Below are positions 6,870 through 13,145 of a stretch of DNA of 13,145 nucleotides, piece by piece; the stretch's first letter is position 1; every line of letters starts with the position of its first letter. The notes beneath the pieces were generated by a model. The model did no database searches and was not told the origin of the DNA. It saw only the letters and a list, made by a program, of their open reading frames with translations. Location of the stretch: the NCBI GenBank assembly GCA_030632385.1, contig DAOVUW010000017.1, forward strand, positions 1 through 13,145, read 5' to 3'. This stretch comes from Candidatus Nanohalarchaeota archaeon. GTDB taxonomy: Archaea > EX4484-52. The position numbers and the translations under genes were made by a program.

Positions 6870-8690
6870 TTATTCTTTTCCAAAGGGATTGTATTTTTCT
6901 CCGCCCCCTTCATAGAATTTTGTAAAAAATTCAACATAATGTAATCTGAGTGTGTGTATAAATGGACTGATGAGTCCGAGTATTGTATTAAATGTATGTC
7001 CTGCCACTAATAATAATATTCCTGCTATAATGCCGATTGTTCCTGAGGAAATCAAAGTTAATGCCTGCTCGTTTACAAGGATTGCGAGATATGCTGAAGC
7101 AAGACCTACTGCCATGATTCGCATGTAAGATAAAATATTTCCCAACAATCCAGGTATCTCAATAAGTCCGCTAATACCATCTGCTTTGTATATTAAAACA
7201 ACACTGGATAATGCCAATATTAGTCCAGTGTATGTATAATTTAAAAAAATCAATGCAATGCTTGCCTGAAGCATAATCCATGCTAAAGATCCTACAAAAT
7301 GGAGGTAATGCTCATTTTTATAATGCTTTAATGCTGATAAAAAAAATCCCAGATTTAAATGCAAAACACCCACGCCAATACATATCATCATCAAAGTATT
7401 TATTTCATGTATTCTGTGAAAAAAAACGTGCAGATGAATAAGTCCAAAAATGCTTTCTGCTCCGAAAAATTCTCCGAATATAATTCCAAATAGGATAGAT
7501 GAAGTTCCGCACATAGTAAGTATTTTTGAAATTGCACCAGTTCCTTTCATTCTTTTTTTTATAAATAAAGAAATTAGCAATACCATGAATCCATATCCTA
7601 TATCTCCAAGCATTAATCCAAATAAAAGAGGAAATGTAAATGCCATAATTGCTGTTGGATCAATAGTGTTTGTTTTTGGCAATTCGTAAAAACTCAAAAG
7701 AAAATCATAATCCTTAACTGACTCGTTGTGTTTTAAAAATACAGGTGCATTTTCTTTTGCTACAGTAAGCTCGATATAAACATCCTTTAATGTTGAAATT
7801 TTAGCTTCAAGAAGTTTTATATTTTCTTCAGGCACCCATCCTGAAATATAGATTGTATTTCTTGTTTCTCCAAAATAAATTCCGCTTTGTTTTTTGCAAA
7901 CTTCTTCTTTCAAAAGGTCTCTTAAAGAGAATATTTTATTTTTATTTTTTGTAAAAAAATCAAATCCTTCTTTCTTTAATTCTACTCTTTTTTTTTCAAG
8001 TTCCAATTTTTCTCTATTGTAATGCGCAATTATATTATCAATATTATTTGTTTTTGCATCATCAAATGATTCAATAAGAGAAAGCAAATTCATTTCTTTT
8101 GAAGTGTATGCTGTAAGAAAATTACTGATTTCTTTTTGCATTTTGGATGGATAAACAAAAATGAAATTGTCTGAATTTGAAGAGGAATAGACTACAACAT
8201 TTTTAATTTTTTGTATCTCCTGACCAATATCTTTTGCCTGCGAAGAATTTGCAAAGAAAATATTGTAATTTTTAAAATCGCTAAATAAGTCTGTTCTGTT
8301 GACGCCGATTTTTTTCAATCCTGTTGCTTTAATTATGGTGGTGTCTAAATCAATTAGTTTCTCTCCTAATTTTTCCATTATTTTTATGTTGTCAATTTCT
8401 TTTTCAACCAAAGAATAATAGTTTCCTGCATTTACAGGAACTGTTTGATAATCATCATTTATTTTTGCTTTTTTCAAAATTAAATTAATTGCAGAAGTTA
8501 ATTTAAGGTATTTTGATGCAGATGTTTCTGCACTGTTTAGAGGAGAGGAAAGATCAACAAAATCAATTTCTTTATTGTATTTTTTCAAATGAAGCATTTT
8601 TAGAGAATAAAGTAAATCAATTATTTTTCGTTTGTTTTTTTTGTTTGTGAAAATCTCAACTTTTTTCATTTTTGCAGGATATAAATTCAT
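6870..8690 (-). CDS. atpI: A-type ATP synthase membrane subunit I (a subunit)
   Basis: Subunit I is the stator half of the ion channel, which faces the K ring. The protein is 606 residues. Residues 1 to about 340 are the cytoplasmic arm, with long helices and the conserved GWVPEEN near 284-290. About seven or eight membrane segments follow from residue 345. The first contains the family signature MLGDIGYG (about 360-367). The channel arginine is expected at about residue 524 in LSYMRIMAVGLA, and HTLRLHYVEFFTKFYEGGG closes the protein with a second conserved Arg near 582. A weak AAGG lies about 10 nt before the ATG at 8690. It follows atpH by 15 nt. Confidence 0.96.
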   Translation of the reverse strand: MNLYPAKMKKVEIFTNKKNKRKIIDLLYSLKMLHLKKYNKEIDFVDLSSPLNSAETSASKYLKLTSAINLILKKAKINDDYQTVPVNAGNYYSLVEKEIDNIKIMEKLGEKLIDLDTTIIKATGLKKIGVNRTDLFSDFKNYNIFFANSSQAKDIGQEIQKIKNVVVYSSSNSDNFIFVYPSKMQKEISNFLTAYTSKEMNLLSLIESFDDAKTNNIDNIIAHYNREKLELEKKRVELKKEGFDFFTKNKNKIFSLRDLLKEEVCKKQSGIYFGETRNTIYISGWVPEENIKLLEAKISTLKDVYIELTVAKENAPVFLKHNESVKDYDFLLSFYELPKTNTIDPTAIMAFTFPLLFGLMLGDIGYGFMVLLISLFIKKRMKGTGAISKILTMCGTSSILFGIIFGEFFGAESIFGLIHLHVFFHRIHEINTLMMICIGVGVLHLNLGFFLSALKHYKNEHYLHFVGSLAWIMLQASIALIFLNYTYTGLILALSSVVLIYKADGISGLIEIPGLLGNILSYMRIMAVGLASAYLAILVNEQALTLISSGTIGIIAGILLLVAGHTFNTILGLISPFIHTLRLHYVEFFTKFYEGGGEKYNPFGKE

Positions 8691-8705
8691 GATGCATTAC
8701 CTTTT

Positions 8706-9047
8706 TTATTTTAGTTTCATTAACTCTTCTATGAACATATCCTGAACAACTGCTTTTTTTTTGGCTGCATTAAGTAGGTATGATTCCATGTCCTTTTTTG
8801 TTTTTTCCACCAAAATATTGCCTTCTTTATTTGCTTCTTTTTCTGCGATATCTAATATATTTTTTACTTTTGATTCAGCAATTTTCAATATTTCAGCTTT
8901 TTGAGATATTGCTTTATTTTCAATATCTGTTGTTGTTTTTTTTGATTTTTTGTTTGCGGATTCTATTAATTCATCAGCTTTGTTTTCTGCTTTTTTTATT
9001 TTCATTAAAACAGAATCATTATTATCTTTATTCATTTTATCAATCAT
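8706..9047 (-). CDS. atpH: A-type ATP synthase subunit H (peripheral stalk)
   Basis: This is the small coiled-coil partner of subunit E in the peripheral stalk. The 113 residues are almost all helical and rich in Lys, Glu, Ala and Asn, with no globular domain. Sequence alone would be weak evidence, since any coiled coil looks similar, but the position ahead of I-K-E-C-F-A-B matches the archaeal H-first order. The ATG at 9047 gives the longest form. The ATG at 9035 (109 residues) lies 31 bp from a TATA-like element at 9061-9070, the same spacing as at S14 and DUF554, and may be the true leaderless start. Confidence 0.85.
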   Translation of the reverse strand: MIDKMNKDNNDSVLMKIKKAENKADELIESANKKSKKTTTDIENKAISQKAEILKIAESKVKNILDIAEKEANKEGNILVEKTKKDMESYLLNAAKKKAVVQDMFIEELMKLK

Positions 9048-9060
9048 AATTATGCGAAAC

Positions 9061-9070
9061 TAATAAAAAG
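9061..9070 (-). promoter_or_regulatory. Possible TATA box of the ATP synthase operon
   Basis: The minus strand reads CTTTTTATTA, centred about 31 bp before the ATG at 9035 and 19 bp before the ATG at 9047. A second candidate, TTTAAATGG near 9103-9111, would give a leader of about 30 nt. The choice between them is open. The 119-bp divergent region to S14 must hold both promoters. Confidence 0.4.
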
Positions 9071-9130
9071 TTATTGCCACAAGAAAGAGGAAAATAAAAA
9101 CCATTTAAAGAAAACATTGTCCGAAACAAA

Positions 9131-9139
9131 CATTTATAA
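9131..9139 (+). promoter_or_regulatory. TATA box of the S14 gene
   Basis: CATTTATAA is centred about 31 bp before the ATG at 9167 and is preceded by a purine-rich CGAAAC stretch that could act as a BRE. Transcription would start at about 9160-9167, downstream of the alternative TTG at 9146, which excludes that upstream start. Confidence 0.6.
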
Positions 9140-9166
9140 GCTTTATTGAATACTCATATAAATATT

Positions 9167-9397
9167 ATGGCTTCAGATTCAACAAAAATGATGAAAATGT
9201 TCACTTCCAAAGCTCCAAAGATGCTTAATTTCAAGAATCATAACCTCAAAAAACCAAGAAAATTTGGACTCGGAGAATGTGTATGTAGAAGATGCGGTTA
9301 TCGTGGTAGAGGGATGATAATGAAATATGATTTAAATTATTGCAGACGATGTTTCCGGGAAATTGCAAGTGAACTGGGATTTAAAAAATATTCTTAA
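9167..9397 (+). CDS. rps14: Small-subunit ribosomal protein S14, zinc-binding type
   Basis: S14 (eukaryotic uS14/S29) binds 16S rRNA in the head of the 30S subunit. The C-terminal half of the 76-residue protein matches the archaeal family: C40-R-R-C43 and C59-R-R-C62 form the zinc knuckle, and the protein ends in the characteristic [14 protein letters not shown]. The N-terminal 35 or so residues, rich in Lys and Met, are longer than the roughly 50-56 residues usual for archaeal S14. A TTG at 9146 would extend it by seven residues, but the TATA position favours the ATG. The gene is usually in the spc ribosomal operon between L5 and S8; here it stands alone, divergent from the ATP synthase operon. 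Confidence 0.93.
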   Translation: MASDSTKMMKMFTSKAPKMLNFKNHNLKKPRKFGLGECVCRRCGYRGRGMIMKYDLNYCRRCFREIASELGFKKYS

Positions 9398-9437
9398 ATA
9401 TTTAGTAATTATTTTTTGGCGTGTAACATGCAAACTG

Positions 9438-9444
9438 TTTATTA
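9438..9444 (+). promoter_or_regulatory. TATA-like element of ychF
   Basis: TTTATTA is centred about 33 bp before the ATG at 9474, with no Shine-Dalgarno between. This suggests a leaderless transcript starting at or near the ATG, and argues against the TTG at 9459. Confidence 0.45.
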
Positions 9445-9473
9445 ATTTAAAATATTAATTGCCAGATAATCTT

Positions 9474-10691
9474 ATGAAAATCGGCGTAGTTGGAAAACCA
9501 AATGTTGGGAAAAGTACTTTTTTTAAAAGTTCAACTCTCAAAGAAGTAGATATCCAGAATTTTCCATTTACAACGATTAATGCTAATTTGGGTGTAGGAT
9601 ATGTGAGGATAAAATGTGTCTGCAAAGAGTTGGGCAGGCAATGCAATCCACGGGTTGGTTTTTGCACAGAGGGCTTTCGTTATATTCCTGTAGAGCTTGT
9701 TGATGTTGCAGGACTGGTGCCAGGGGCACACGAAGGAAAAGGAATGGGAAACCAATTTTTAAATGATCTTATATTCTGCAATGCGCTGGTCCATATAATA
9801 GATGTATCTGGTGGCACTAATGAAAAAGGAGAGAGCATCCAGATAGGAACTTACAATCCAGCAAATGATATAAAATTCCTTGAAGAAGAGATTGATTTGT
9901 GGCTGATAGGTCTTGTTAAAAAAAACTGGAGAAAATTTGTAAGGACCAGTAAAATGCAAAAGGAAAAAGGAATTGAGGCATTGACAAAGCAGTTGTCAAA
10001 TATTAATTTAACAGAAAAAGAGACAATCAGAATATACGAGCAATTTGATTTTGGCGATGATCTTACGCAATGGACAGACGAGCAGATAGACCAGTTTGTG
10101 ATTGAAGCAAGAAAAACAACAAAGCCGATAATCATAGGCGCAAATAAAATAGACAAATTGATAGACAAAGACGGCATCCAAAAAACAAAAGAAAAATTAA
10201 AAGAACTTCAGTCTGCAACAGAAAGCAAAGTTATGCCAATTTTTGCAGAAGGTGAACTTGCTTTAAGAAATGCTCAAAAAGCAAGAATCATTGATTATCT
10301 TTACGGAGAGGAAAGTTTTGAAATTAAGGAAGATAAACTAACTGTATTAAATAACGAGCAAAAACAAGCACTGGCTAAAATAAAAAATATAATGGATGAT
10401 TTTGGCTCAACAGGAGTATTGAAGATACTAAATTATGTCATATTTGATGTGCTGGATTATATCTCCATTTATCCTGCAGGAACAAAAAGCCTGTGTGATA
10501 AAAAAGGCAATGTCCTGCCCGATGTATTTTTGATGAAAAATGGTTCTACTGCTATTGATTTTGCCTACAAACTGCACACAGATTTCGGGGATAAATTCAT
10601 CCGTGCCGTAAATGTAAAAACAAAGCAGATAATCGGGAAAGATTATGTCTTAAAGGACAAGGACATGATTGAGATTATTGCGGATAAGTAA
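9474..10691 (+). CDS. ychF: YchF-type Obg-family GTPase/ATPase with C-terminal TGS domain
   Basis: This is a translation-associated P-loop NTPase of the Obg/YchF family, thought to act with ribosomes. From the ATG at 9474 it has 405 residues. Motifs in order are: Walker A GKPNVGKST (7-15), a switch I region with PFTTINANLGVGYV (31-44), G3 DVAGLVPGAHEGKGMGNQFL (77-96), an inserted helical region (about 135-210) typical of archaeal forms, and NKID (224-227). The TGS-like domain (about 325-405) carries LPDVFLMKNGSTAIDFAYKL and ends DKDMIEIIADK. Archaeal YchF keeps NKxD, whereas bacterial YchF has NxxE and prefers ATP, so GTP use is likely. Cysteines at 48, 50, 57 and 64 could form a metal site; this is unproven. 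Confidence 0.93.
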   Translation: MKIGVVGKPNVGKSTFFKSSTLKEVDIQNFPFTTINANLGVGYVRIKCVCKELGRQCNPRVGFCTEGFRYIPVELVDVAGLVPGAHEGKGMGNQFLNDLIFCNALVHIIDVSGGTNEKGESIQIGTYNPANDIKFLEEEIDLWLIGLVKKNWRKFVRTSKMQKEKGIEALTKQLSNINLTEKETIRIYEQFDFGDDLTQWTDEQIDQFVIEARKTTKPIIIGANKIDKLIDKDGIQKTKEKLKELQSATESKVMPIFAEGELALRNAQKARIIDYLYGEESFEIKEDKLTVLNNEQKQALAKIKNIMDDFGSTGVLKILNYVIFDVLDYISIYPAGTKSLCDKKGNVLPDVFLMKNGSTAIDFAYKLHTDFGDKFIRAVNVKTKQIIGKDYVLKDKDMIEIIADK

Positions 10692-10799
10692 GATTAATTC
10701 TTTTCATTGTAAATAAACTGTAATATTTTGCAAAAAAGTTTATTTACTGCATGAAAAAATCTTTCACAAAATAAAGAAGAATTAATCTGAAAGATTTTT
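10691..10799. repeat. Three interlocking inverted repeats after ychF
   Basis: Repeat A: AGATTAATTCTT (10691-10702) with AAGAATTAATCT (10777-10788), 12 bp perfect and extendable by two pairs. Repeat B, nested inside A: GTAAATAAACT (10709-10719) with AGTTTATTTAC (10737-10747), 11 bp perfect. Repeat C: AAAAATCTTTCA (10755-10766) with TGAAAGATTTTT (10788-10799), 12 bp perfect. A and C cross, so as RNA they are either a pseudoknot or mutually exclusive folds. The block starts at the ychF stop and ends before the nth promoter. It may be a 3' end structure, a small RNA or the remnant of a mobile element. No function can be assigned. Confidence 0.7.
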
Positions 10800-10858
10800 G
10801 CTGGATGTTATAAAAAAATTCATTACTGACCTATATGATTTATTTGCGATGAAAAAGA

Positions 10859-10872
10859 ATATAAATATAAAC
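10859..10872 (+). promoter_or_regulatory. TATA region of nth
   Basis: ATATAAATATAAAC is followed about 23 bp later by an ATG (10888) that opens only a 17-codon frame. The nth start at 10932 would have a leader of roughly 40 nt. The leader has no recognisable Shine-Dalgarno. Confidence 0.5.
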
Positions 10873-10887
10873 TACAATATATTAAAC

Positions 10888-10941
10888 ATGTTTGAAATAT
10901 TTTTTGCAGTGCTGTTATTCCTGATATTATTGTGTTTGTAA
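10888..10941 (+). CDS. Possible 17-residue hydrophobic upstream ORF overlapping the nth start
   Basis: ATG at 10888 to TAA at 10941 encodes MFEIFFAVLLFLILLCL, a single membrane-like stretch. It overlaps the GTG start of nth by 10 nt in another frame, the arrangement seen in translational coupling. Its ATG is near the predicted transcription start, so it may be a leaderless uORF. No homology can be claimed, and AT-rich DNA makes hydrophobic short frames by chance. Confidence 0.25.
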   Translation: MFEIFFAVLLFLILLCL

Positions 10942-11573
10942 AAAAACAAATAATTGGAATTATTGTCGAGCGACTCAAAAGACAATACTCTTCTCCCAAA
11001 ACAACACTTATTCATAAAAATCAATTTGAGCTTTTGATTGCTACTGTTTTGTCAGCGCAGGCAACAGATGTAAGCGTGAATAAAGTAACTCCGAAACTTT
11101 TTTGCAAATACAAAGGGGCGAAAGGCTTTGCAAAGTGTTCTATAAAAGATATTCAAAAGAATATAAATTCAATAAATTATTACAAGACAAAAGCAAAGAG
11201 GATAAAAGAGATATCTGTTCTTATTGAAAATAAATTTAAATCAAAAGTTCCGCATACGATGGATGAATTGATAAGTCTCCCTGGCGTTGGAAGAAAAACA
11301 GCAAATATTGTTTTGTCCGAAGGATTTGGAATTTCAGAAGGGATTGCAGTTGACACTCATGTAAGACGAGTATCTTTTCGTCTCGGGCTGACAAAAAATA
11401 CAGATCCTCTAAAGATTGAACAGGATTTGATGAAAATTTTGCCAAATAGCGAATGGAGAAATATTTCAATTATGCTCATACTTCACGGGAGAAATACATG
11501 TTCTGCAAAAAAGCCGAAATGCGACTTATGTGTATTTAATGATATTTGCCCAAGTGCTTGTAACAAACAATAA
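10932..11573 (+). CDS. nth: Endonuclease III (DNA glycosylase/AP lyase)
   Basis: This is a base-excision repair enzyme removing oxidised pyrimidines and cutting the AP site. The 213-residue length is normal. FELLIATVLSAQATDVSVN (32-50) is the family N-terminal signature. The helix-hairpin-helix LPGVGRKTA (116-124) includes catalytic Lys122, and VDTHVRR (140-146) supplies catalytic Asp141. The 4Fe-4S cluster loop Cys190-x6-Cys197-x2-Cys200-x5-Cys206 is complete. The GTG at 10932 is the only conventional start in the frame after a TGA at 10893, and it yields the expected N-terminus. It runs rightward behind ychF with its own TATA region, and converges with the DUF554 gene. Confidence 0.95.
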   Translation: MFVKKQIIGIIVERLKRQYSSPKTTLIHKNQFELLIATVLSAQATDVSVNKVTPKLFCKYKGAKGFAKCSIKDIQKNINSINYYKTKAKRIKEISVLIENKFKSKVPHTMDELISLPGVGRKTANIVLSEGFGISEGIAVDTHVRRVSFRLGLTKNTDPLKIEQDLMKILPNSEWRNISIMLILHGRNTCSAKKPKCDLCVFNDICPSACNKQ

Positions 11574-11581
11574 GAGAATTT

Positions 11582-11660
11582 TTTGAATTTTAGTGCAATG
11601 TTCCGCAGCGAAGCGGCGGAAAAATTCAAAGTCAGAAGTCGGCGTGAGGACGAAGCCCAT
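11582..11660. repeat. GC-rich palindromic island between nth and the DUF554 gene
   Basis: Inside AT-rich surroundings there is a clearly GC-richer block. The outer arms TTTGAATTTT (11582-11591) and AAAATTCAAA (11621-11630) are perfect 10-bp inverted repeats. They enclose TTCCGC (11601-11606) and GCGGAA (11616-11621); the latter shares one base with the outer arm, and an alternative CCGC/GCGG register with an AGCGAA loop exists. A second GC-rich part with GGCGTGAGGACGAAGCC follows at 11641-11657. It may be a REP-like dispersed repeat, a small RNA or a bidirectional terminator for the convergent genes. No known RNA family was recognised. Confidence 0.6.
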
Positions 11661-11685
11661 AACCTAAAATAATCAAAAGGCAGGA

Positions 11686-12363
11686 TTATAAAAATAAATA
11701 TGCGAGGATTACCACAATAATTAAACTCGGAATCATATTTAGAATTTTTATTTTTTTTATTTCTAATATATTCATACTCAATCCAATCATCAATAATCCA
11801 CCAACAGCAGTTAATTCATTAATTATGATGTCTGTAAAAAAATCCTGTAGTGATGCAGCAAATAGGGTTAAACCACCTTGATAAATTAGCAATGGTATTA
11901 CTGAAAAAATAACACCTATTCCGAGTGAAGCAGACAAAGCAATTGCAGAAAATCCATCCATGAGAGATTTAGCCAATAATAAATTTGGTGCGCCGCCAAG
12001 ACCTTCTTCAAATGCACCCAGTATGGTCATTGAACCCAGACAGAATAAAATGAATGCAGTAGTAAATCCATCTGAAAAATTGTCATTTTTTGATTTGACT
12101 TTTTTCTTTAGCCATTCACTAAATATGTTTACGAGTTTATCAATATCTATAAGTTCACCGATAATTGATCCTAGAACAATACTAAAGATCATAATAAGAA
12201 AATTATTTGTTTTATCTGCCATCTGTATTCCAAGAAAAAGAATAAACAGACCAATGCCCTGAAAAACTATTTTGATAATGTTTTTTGGTAATCTTGAATG
12301 AATAAGCAGACCAATAATACATCCAATTATTACAGCTCCAGCATTGATTAATGTTCCCAGCAT
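11686..12363 (-). CDS. DUF554 (YdfK/YqgA-like) integral membrane protein
   Basis: This is a membrane protein of unknown function, possibly a transporter. The 225 residues match the DUF554 family in length and in motifs: an N-terminal LINAGAVIIGCIIGLLI, GSIIGELIDID (about 75-85), a central FCLGSMTILGAFEEGLGG, and LLAKSLMDGFSAIALSASLG (about 128-147). About six hydrophobic segments are visible, and there is no signal peptide apart from the first membrane helix. The ATG at 12363 has a TATA box 31 bp upstream and no Shine-Dalgarno, so it is probably leaderless and transcribed alone. The family has no settled function. Confidence 0.88.
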   Translation of the reverse strand: MLGTLINAGAVIIGCIIGLLIHSRLPKNIIKIVFQGIGLFILFLGIQMADKTNNFLIMIFSIVLGSIIGELIDIDKLVNIFSEWLKKKVKSKNDNFSDGFTTAFILFCLGSMTILGAFEEGLGGAPNLLLAKSLMDGFSAIALSASLGIGVIFSVIPLLIYQGGLTLFAASLQDFFTDIIINELTAVGGLLMIGLSMNILEIKKIKILNMIPSLIIVVILAYLFL

Positions 12364-12388
12364 AGTATAGATAATAATTAATTTGTAG

Positions 12389-12398
12389 TTTATATATT
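12389..12398 (-). promoter_or_regulatory. TATA box of the DUF554 gene
   Basis: The minus strand reads AAAATATATAAAC across this site, centred 31 bp before the ATG at 12363. The spacing is the same as at S14 and fits a leaderless start. Confidence 0.6.
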
Positions 12399-12507
12399 TT
12401 CTGTTTCCTCTTTTATGTGTGTAGTTTTATAACCTCTCTCTATTAAAAAAAGATCAAGTGTTAAAAAATAGAAATAAAGAAAAAAATCATTGAGTAAAAA
12501 CAATTCA

Positions 12508-12918
12508 TTATAGCTCTATATCCATCAAATCTTCTGCCATCAGGGTATTTTGAAATAACTCTTTTGCCTCTTCCCGTCTGACTTCTTTTAGAATAGGATA
12601 TAAGTGCGTAAGTATTAGTTTTTTTACATTTGCTTTTTGAGCAATTTCTCCGCATTGTTTTGGAATAAGATGACCTTTCAATTTATAATTATTGCCATAA
12701 GAGCACTCGACTATTAAAATATCTGCATCTTTGAAAAAGCCGATTATATCTTCATCATAATCCATATCTCCTGCAATCACTAATCTTTTATTATTTTCAA
12801 TAAATTTGTAGGCGATACTTTCATCTGTATGCAGAGTGCTATGCGCTTGCACAGTAAAATCATCAAATTTAATTTCGTCTTTAATTTCTTCAATATCTAT
12901 CTTGAATATAGTAACGCT
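12508..12918 (-). pseudogene. 5'-truncated metallo-beta-lactamase-fold hydrolase (RNase Z-like)
   Basis: Only the C-terminal half of a metal-dependent hydrolase of the RNase Z/beta-lactamase superfamily remains. Reading from 12918 there are about 136 codons. They include an H..S..Y element followed by LVIAGDMDYDEDI (metal-binding Asp), ADILIVECSYG, GHL (metal His) and KKLILTHLYP (metal His). The N-terminal half with the HxHxDH zinc motif, normally some 100 residues, is absent. The frame is closed by a TAG at 12919-12921, and the DNA beyond belongs to a divergent transposase-like gene. A GTG at 12852 could start a 114-residue remnant, but without the main zinc ligands it would not be an active hydrolase. 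The likely cause is insertion of the neighbouring element. Confidence 0.75.
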
Positions 12919-12964
12919 CTAAGTTAATGCGAAATCTACTTAAACCTCAAATTCTAATAACCAT
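12919..12964. mobile_element. Probable left-end region of an IS630-type element
   Basis: The coding sequence of the hydrolase breaks off here and a transposase-like gene starts at 12965, so the element boundary should lie at about 12907-12960. Several TA dinucleotides (for example 12909-12910 and 12920-12921) could be the duplicated TA target typical of IS630. The other end is outside the window, so the terminal repeats cannot be matched. Confidence 0.45.
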
Positions 12965-13145
12965 ATGGAATTAACTTTTTCTACAAAAAAAATTGTTGAT
13001 ATTCTTAACAATTCGGGAGACCATAATGAAAAGATAAGATTACAGGCATTATTGCTTGTAAAAAACGGTTTGTCGCCAAAAGAAGTGGCAATAAAATTAT
13101 CAAAACATCACGCAACAATCTATCGTTGGATTAATACAGCAAAAT
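12965..13145 (+). CDS. Partial transposase, IS630-type N-terminal helix-turn-helix
   Basis: The ATG at 12965 opens 60 codons to the window edge. After a short lead the protein shows a helix-turn-helix of the kind found at the N-terminus of IS630 and related transposases: RLQALLLVKNGLSPKEVA, then the recognition helix HHATIYRWI. The same domain occurs in stand-alone regulators, so the DDE catalytic domain, which is off the window, would settle the call. The abrupt loss of the hydrolase N-terminus immediately beside it supports a mobile element. Confidence 0.65.
   Translation, partial: MELTFSTKKIVDILNNSGDHNEKIRLQALLLVKNGLSPKEVAIKLSKHHATIYRWINTAK

Noticed and set aside
9146..9166. TTG start for S14
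   Set aside because: It would lie at or upstream of the transcription start predicted from the TATA box, and the ATG at 9167 is well placed.
9459..9473. TTG start for ychF
   Set aside because: The ATG at 9474 begins directly with the family's MKIGVVG and has a TATA-like element at the expected distance.
11582..11660. tRNA or 5S rRNA fragment in the GC-rich island
   Set aside because: No T-loop, anticodon stem or 5S consensus could be fitted; only the hairpins are clear.
170..12363. A wholesale alternative code with TGA as Trp or Gly
   Set aside because: Only one in-frame TGA is seen across all the coding sequence, and Trp is encoded by TGG throughout. A general reassignment would break many frames.
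12461..12655. A 64-codon minus-strand frame overlapping the hydrolase end
   Set aside because: It overlaps the hydrolase in another frame and has no recognisable content; the hydrolase frame carries the conserved motifs.

Overview
This is an AT-rich archaeal window. Three things point to Archaea: a complete A-type (A1Ao) ATP synthase operon, a zinc-binding S14 ribosomal protein and an archaeal-form YchF GTPase, and TATA boxes about 24-33 bp upstream of ATG codons that have no ribosome binding site (leaderless-type promoters). The lineage cannot be fixed from the sequence. Low GC, compact genes and S14 outside a ribosomal operon would fit a DPANN-like or other uncultivated archaeon, but that is inference.

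Layout. Bases 1-72 hold the first 24 codons of a leftward gene with its own TATA box. From 9047 leftward to 170 runs one tightly packed operon in the classical archaeal order H-I-K-E-C-F-A-B-D, with one addition: a beta-carbonic anhydrase gene sits between B and D. Rightward and divergent from the operon are S14 (9167-9397), YchF (9474-10691) and endonuclease III (10932-11573). A leftward DUF554 membrane protein (11686-12363) converges on the endonuclease gene. Left-facing 12508-12918 is the C-terminal half of an RNase Z-like metallo-beta-lactamase-fold hydrolase. Its N-terminal half is replaced by the left end of what looks like an IS630-type element, whose transposase starts at 12965 and runs off the window.

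How the genes work together. H and E form the peripheral stalk, I and K the membrane ion channel and rotor ring, C, D and F the central stalk, and A and B the catalytic head. All nine subunits are present at normal length. The catalytic A gene carries a single in-frame TGA at codon 373, with the correct frame on both sides. None of the 15 genes whose ends can be seen here (14 complete genes plus the truncated hydrolase) uses TGA as a terminator (14 TAA, 1 TAG). The A gene may therefore be read through or recoded, freshly mutated, or the victim of a base-call error. This is the most important point to check.

Other points of interest are the carbonic anhydrase inside the ATP synthase operon, three interlocking perfect inverted repeats after ychF, a GC-rich hairpin island between the convergent nth and DUF554 genes, and a consistent pattern of leaderless promoters for first genes against Shine-Dalgarno sites for some genes inside the operon. 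No tRNA, rRNA or CRISPR array was seen. No gene-free stretch exceeds 300 bases; the longest, 10692-10931, holds the inverted repeats and the nth promoter.
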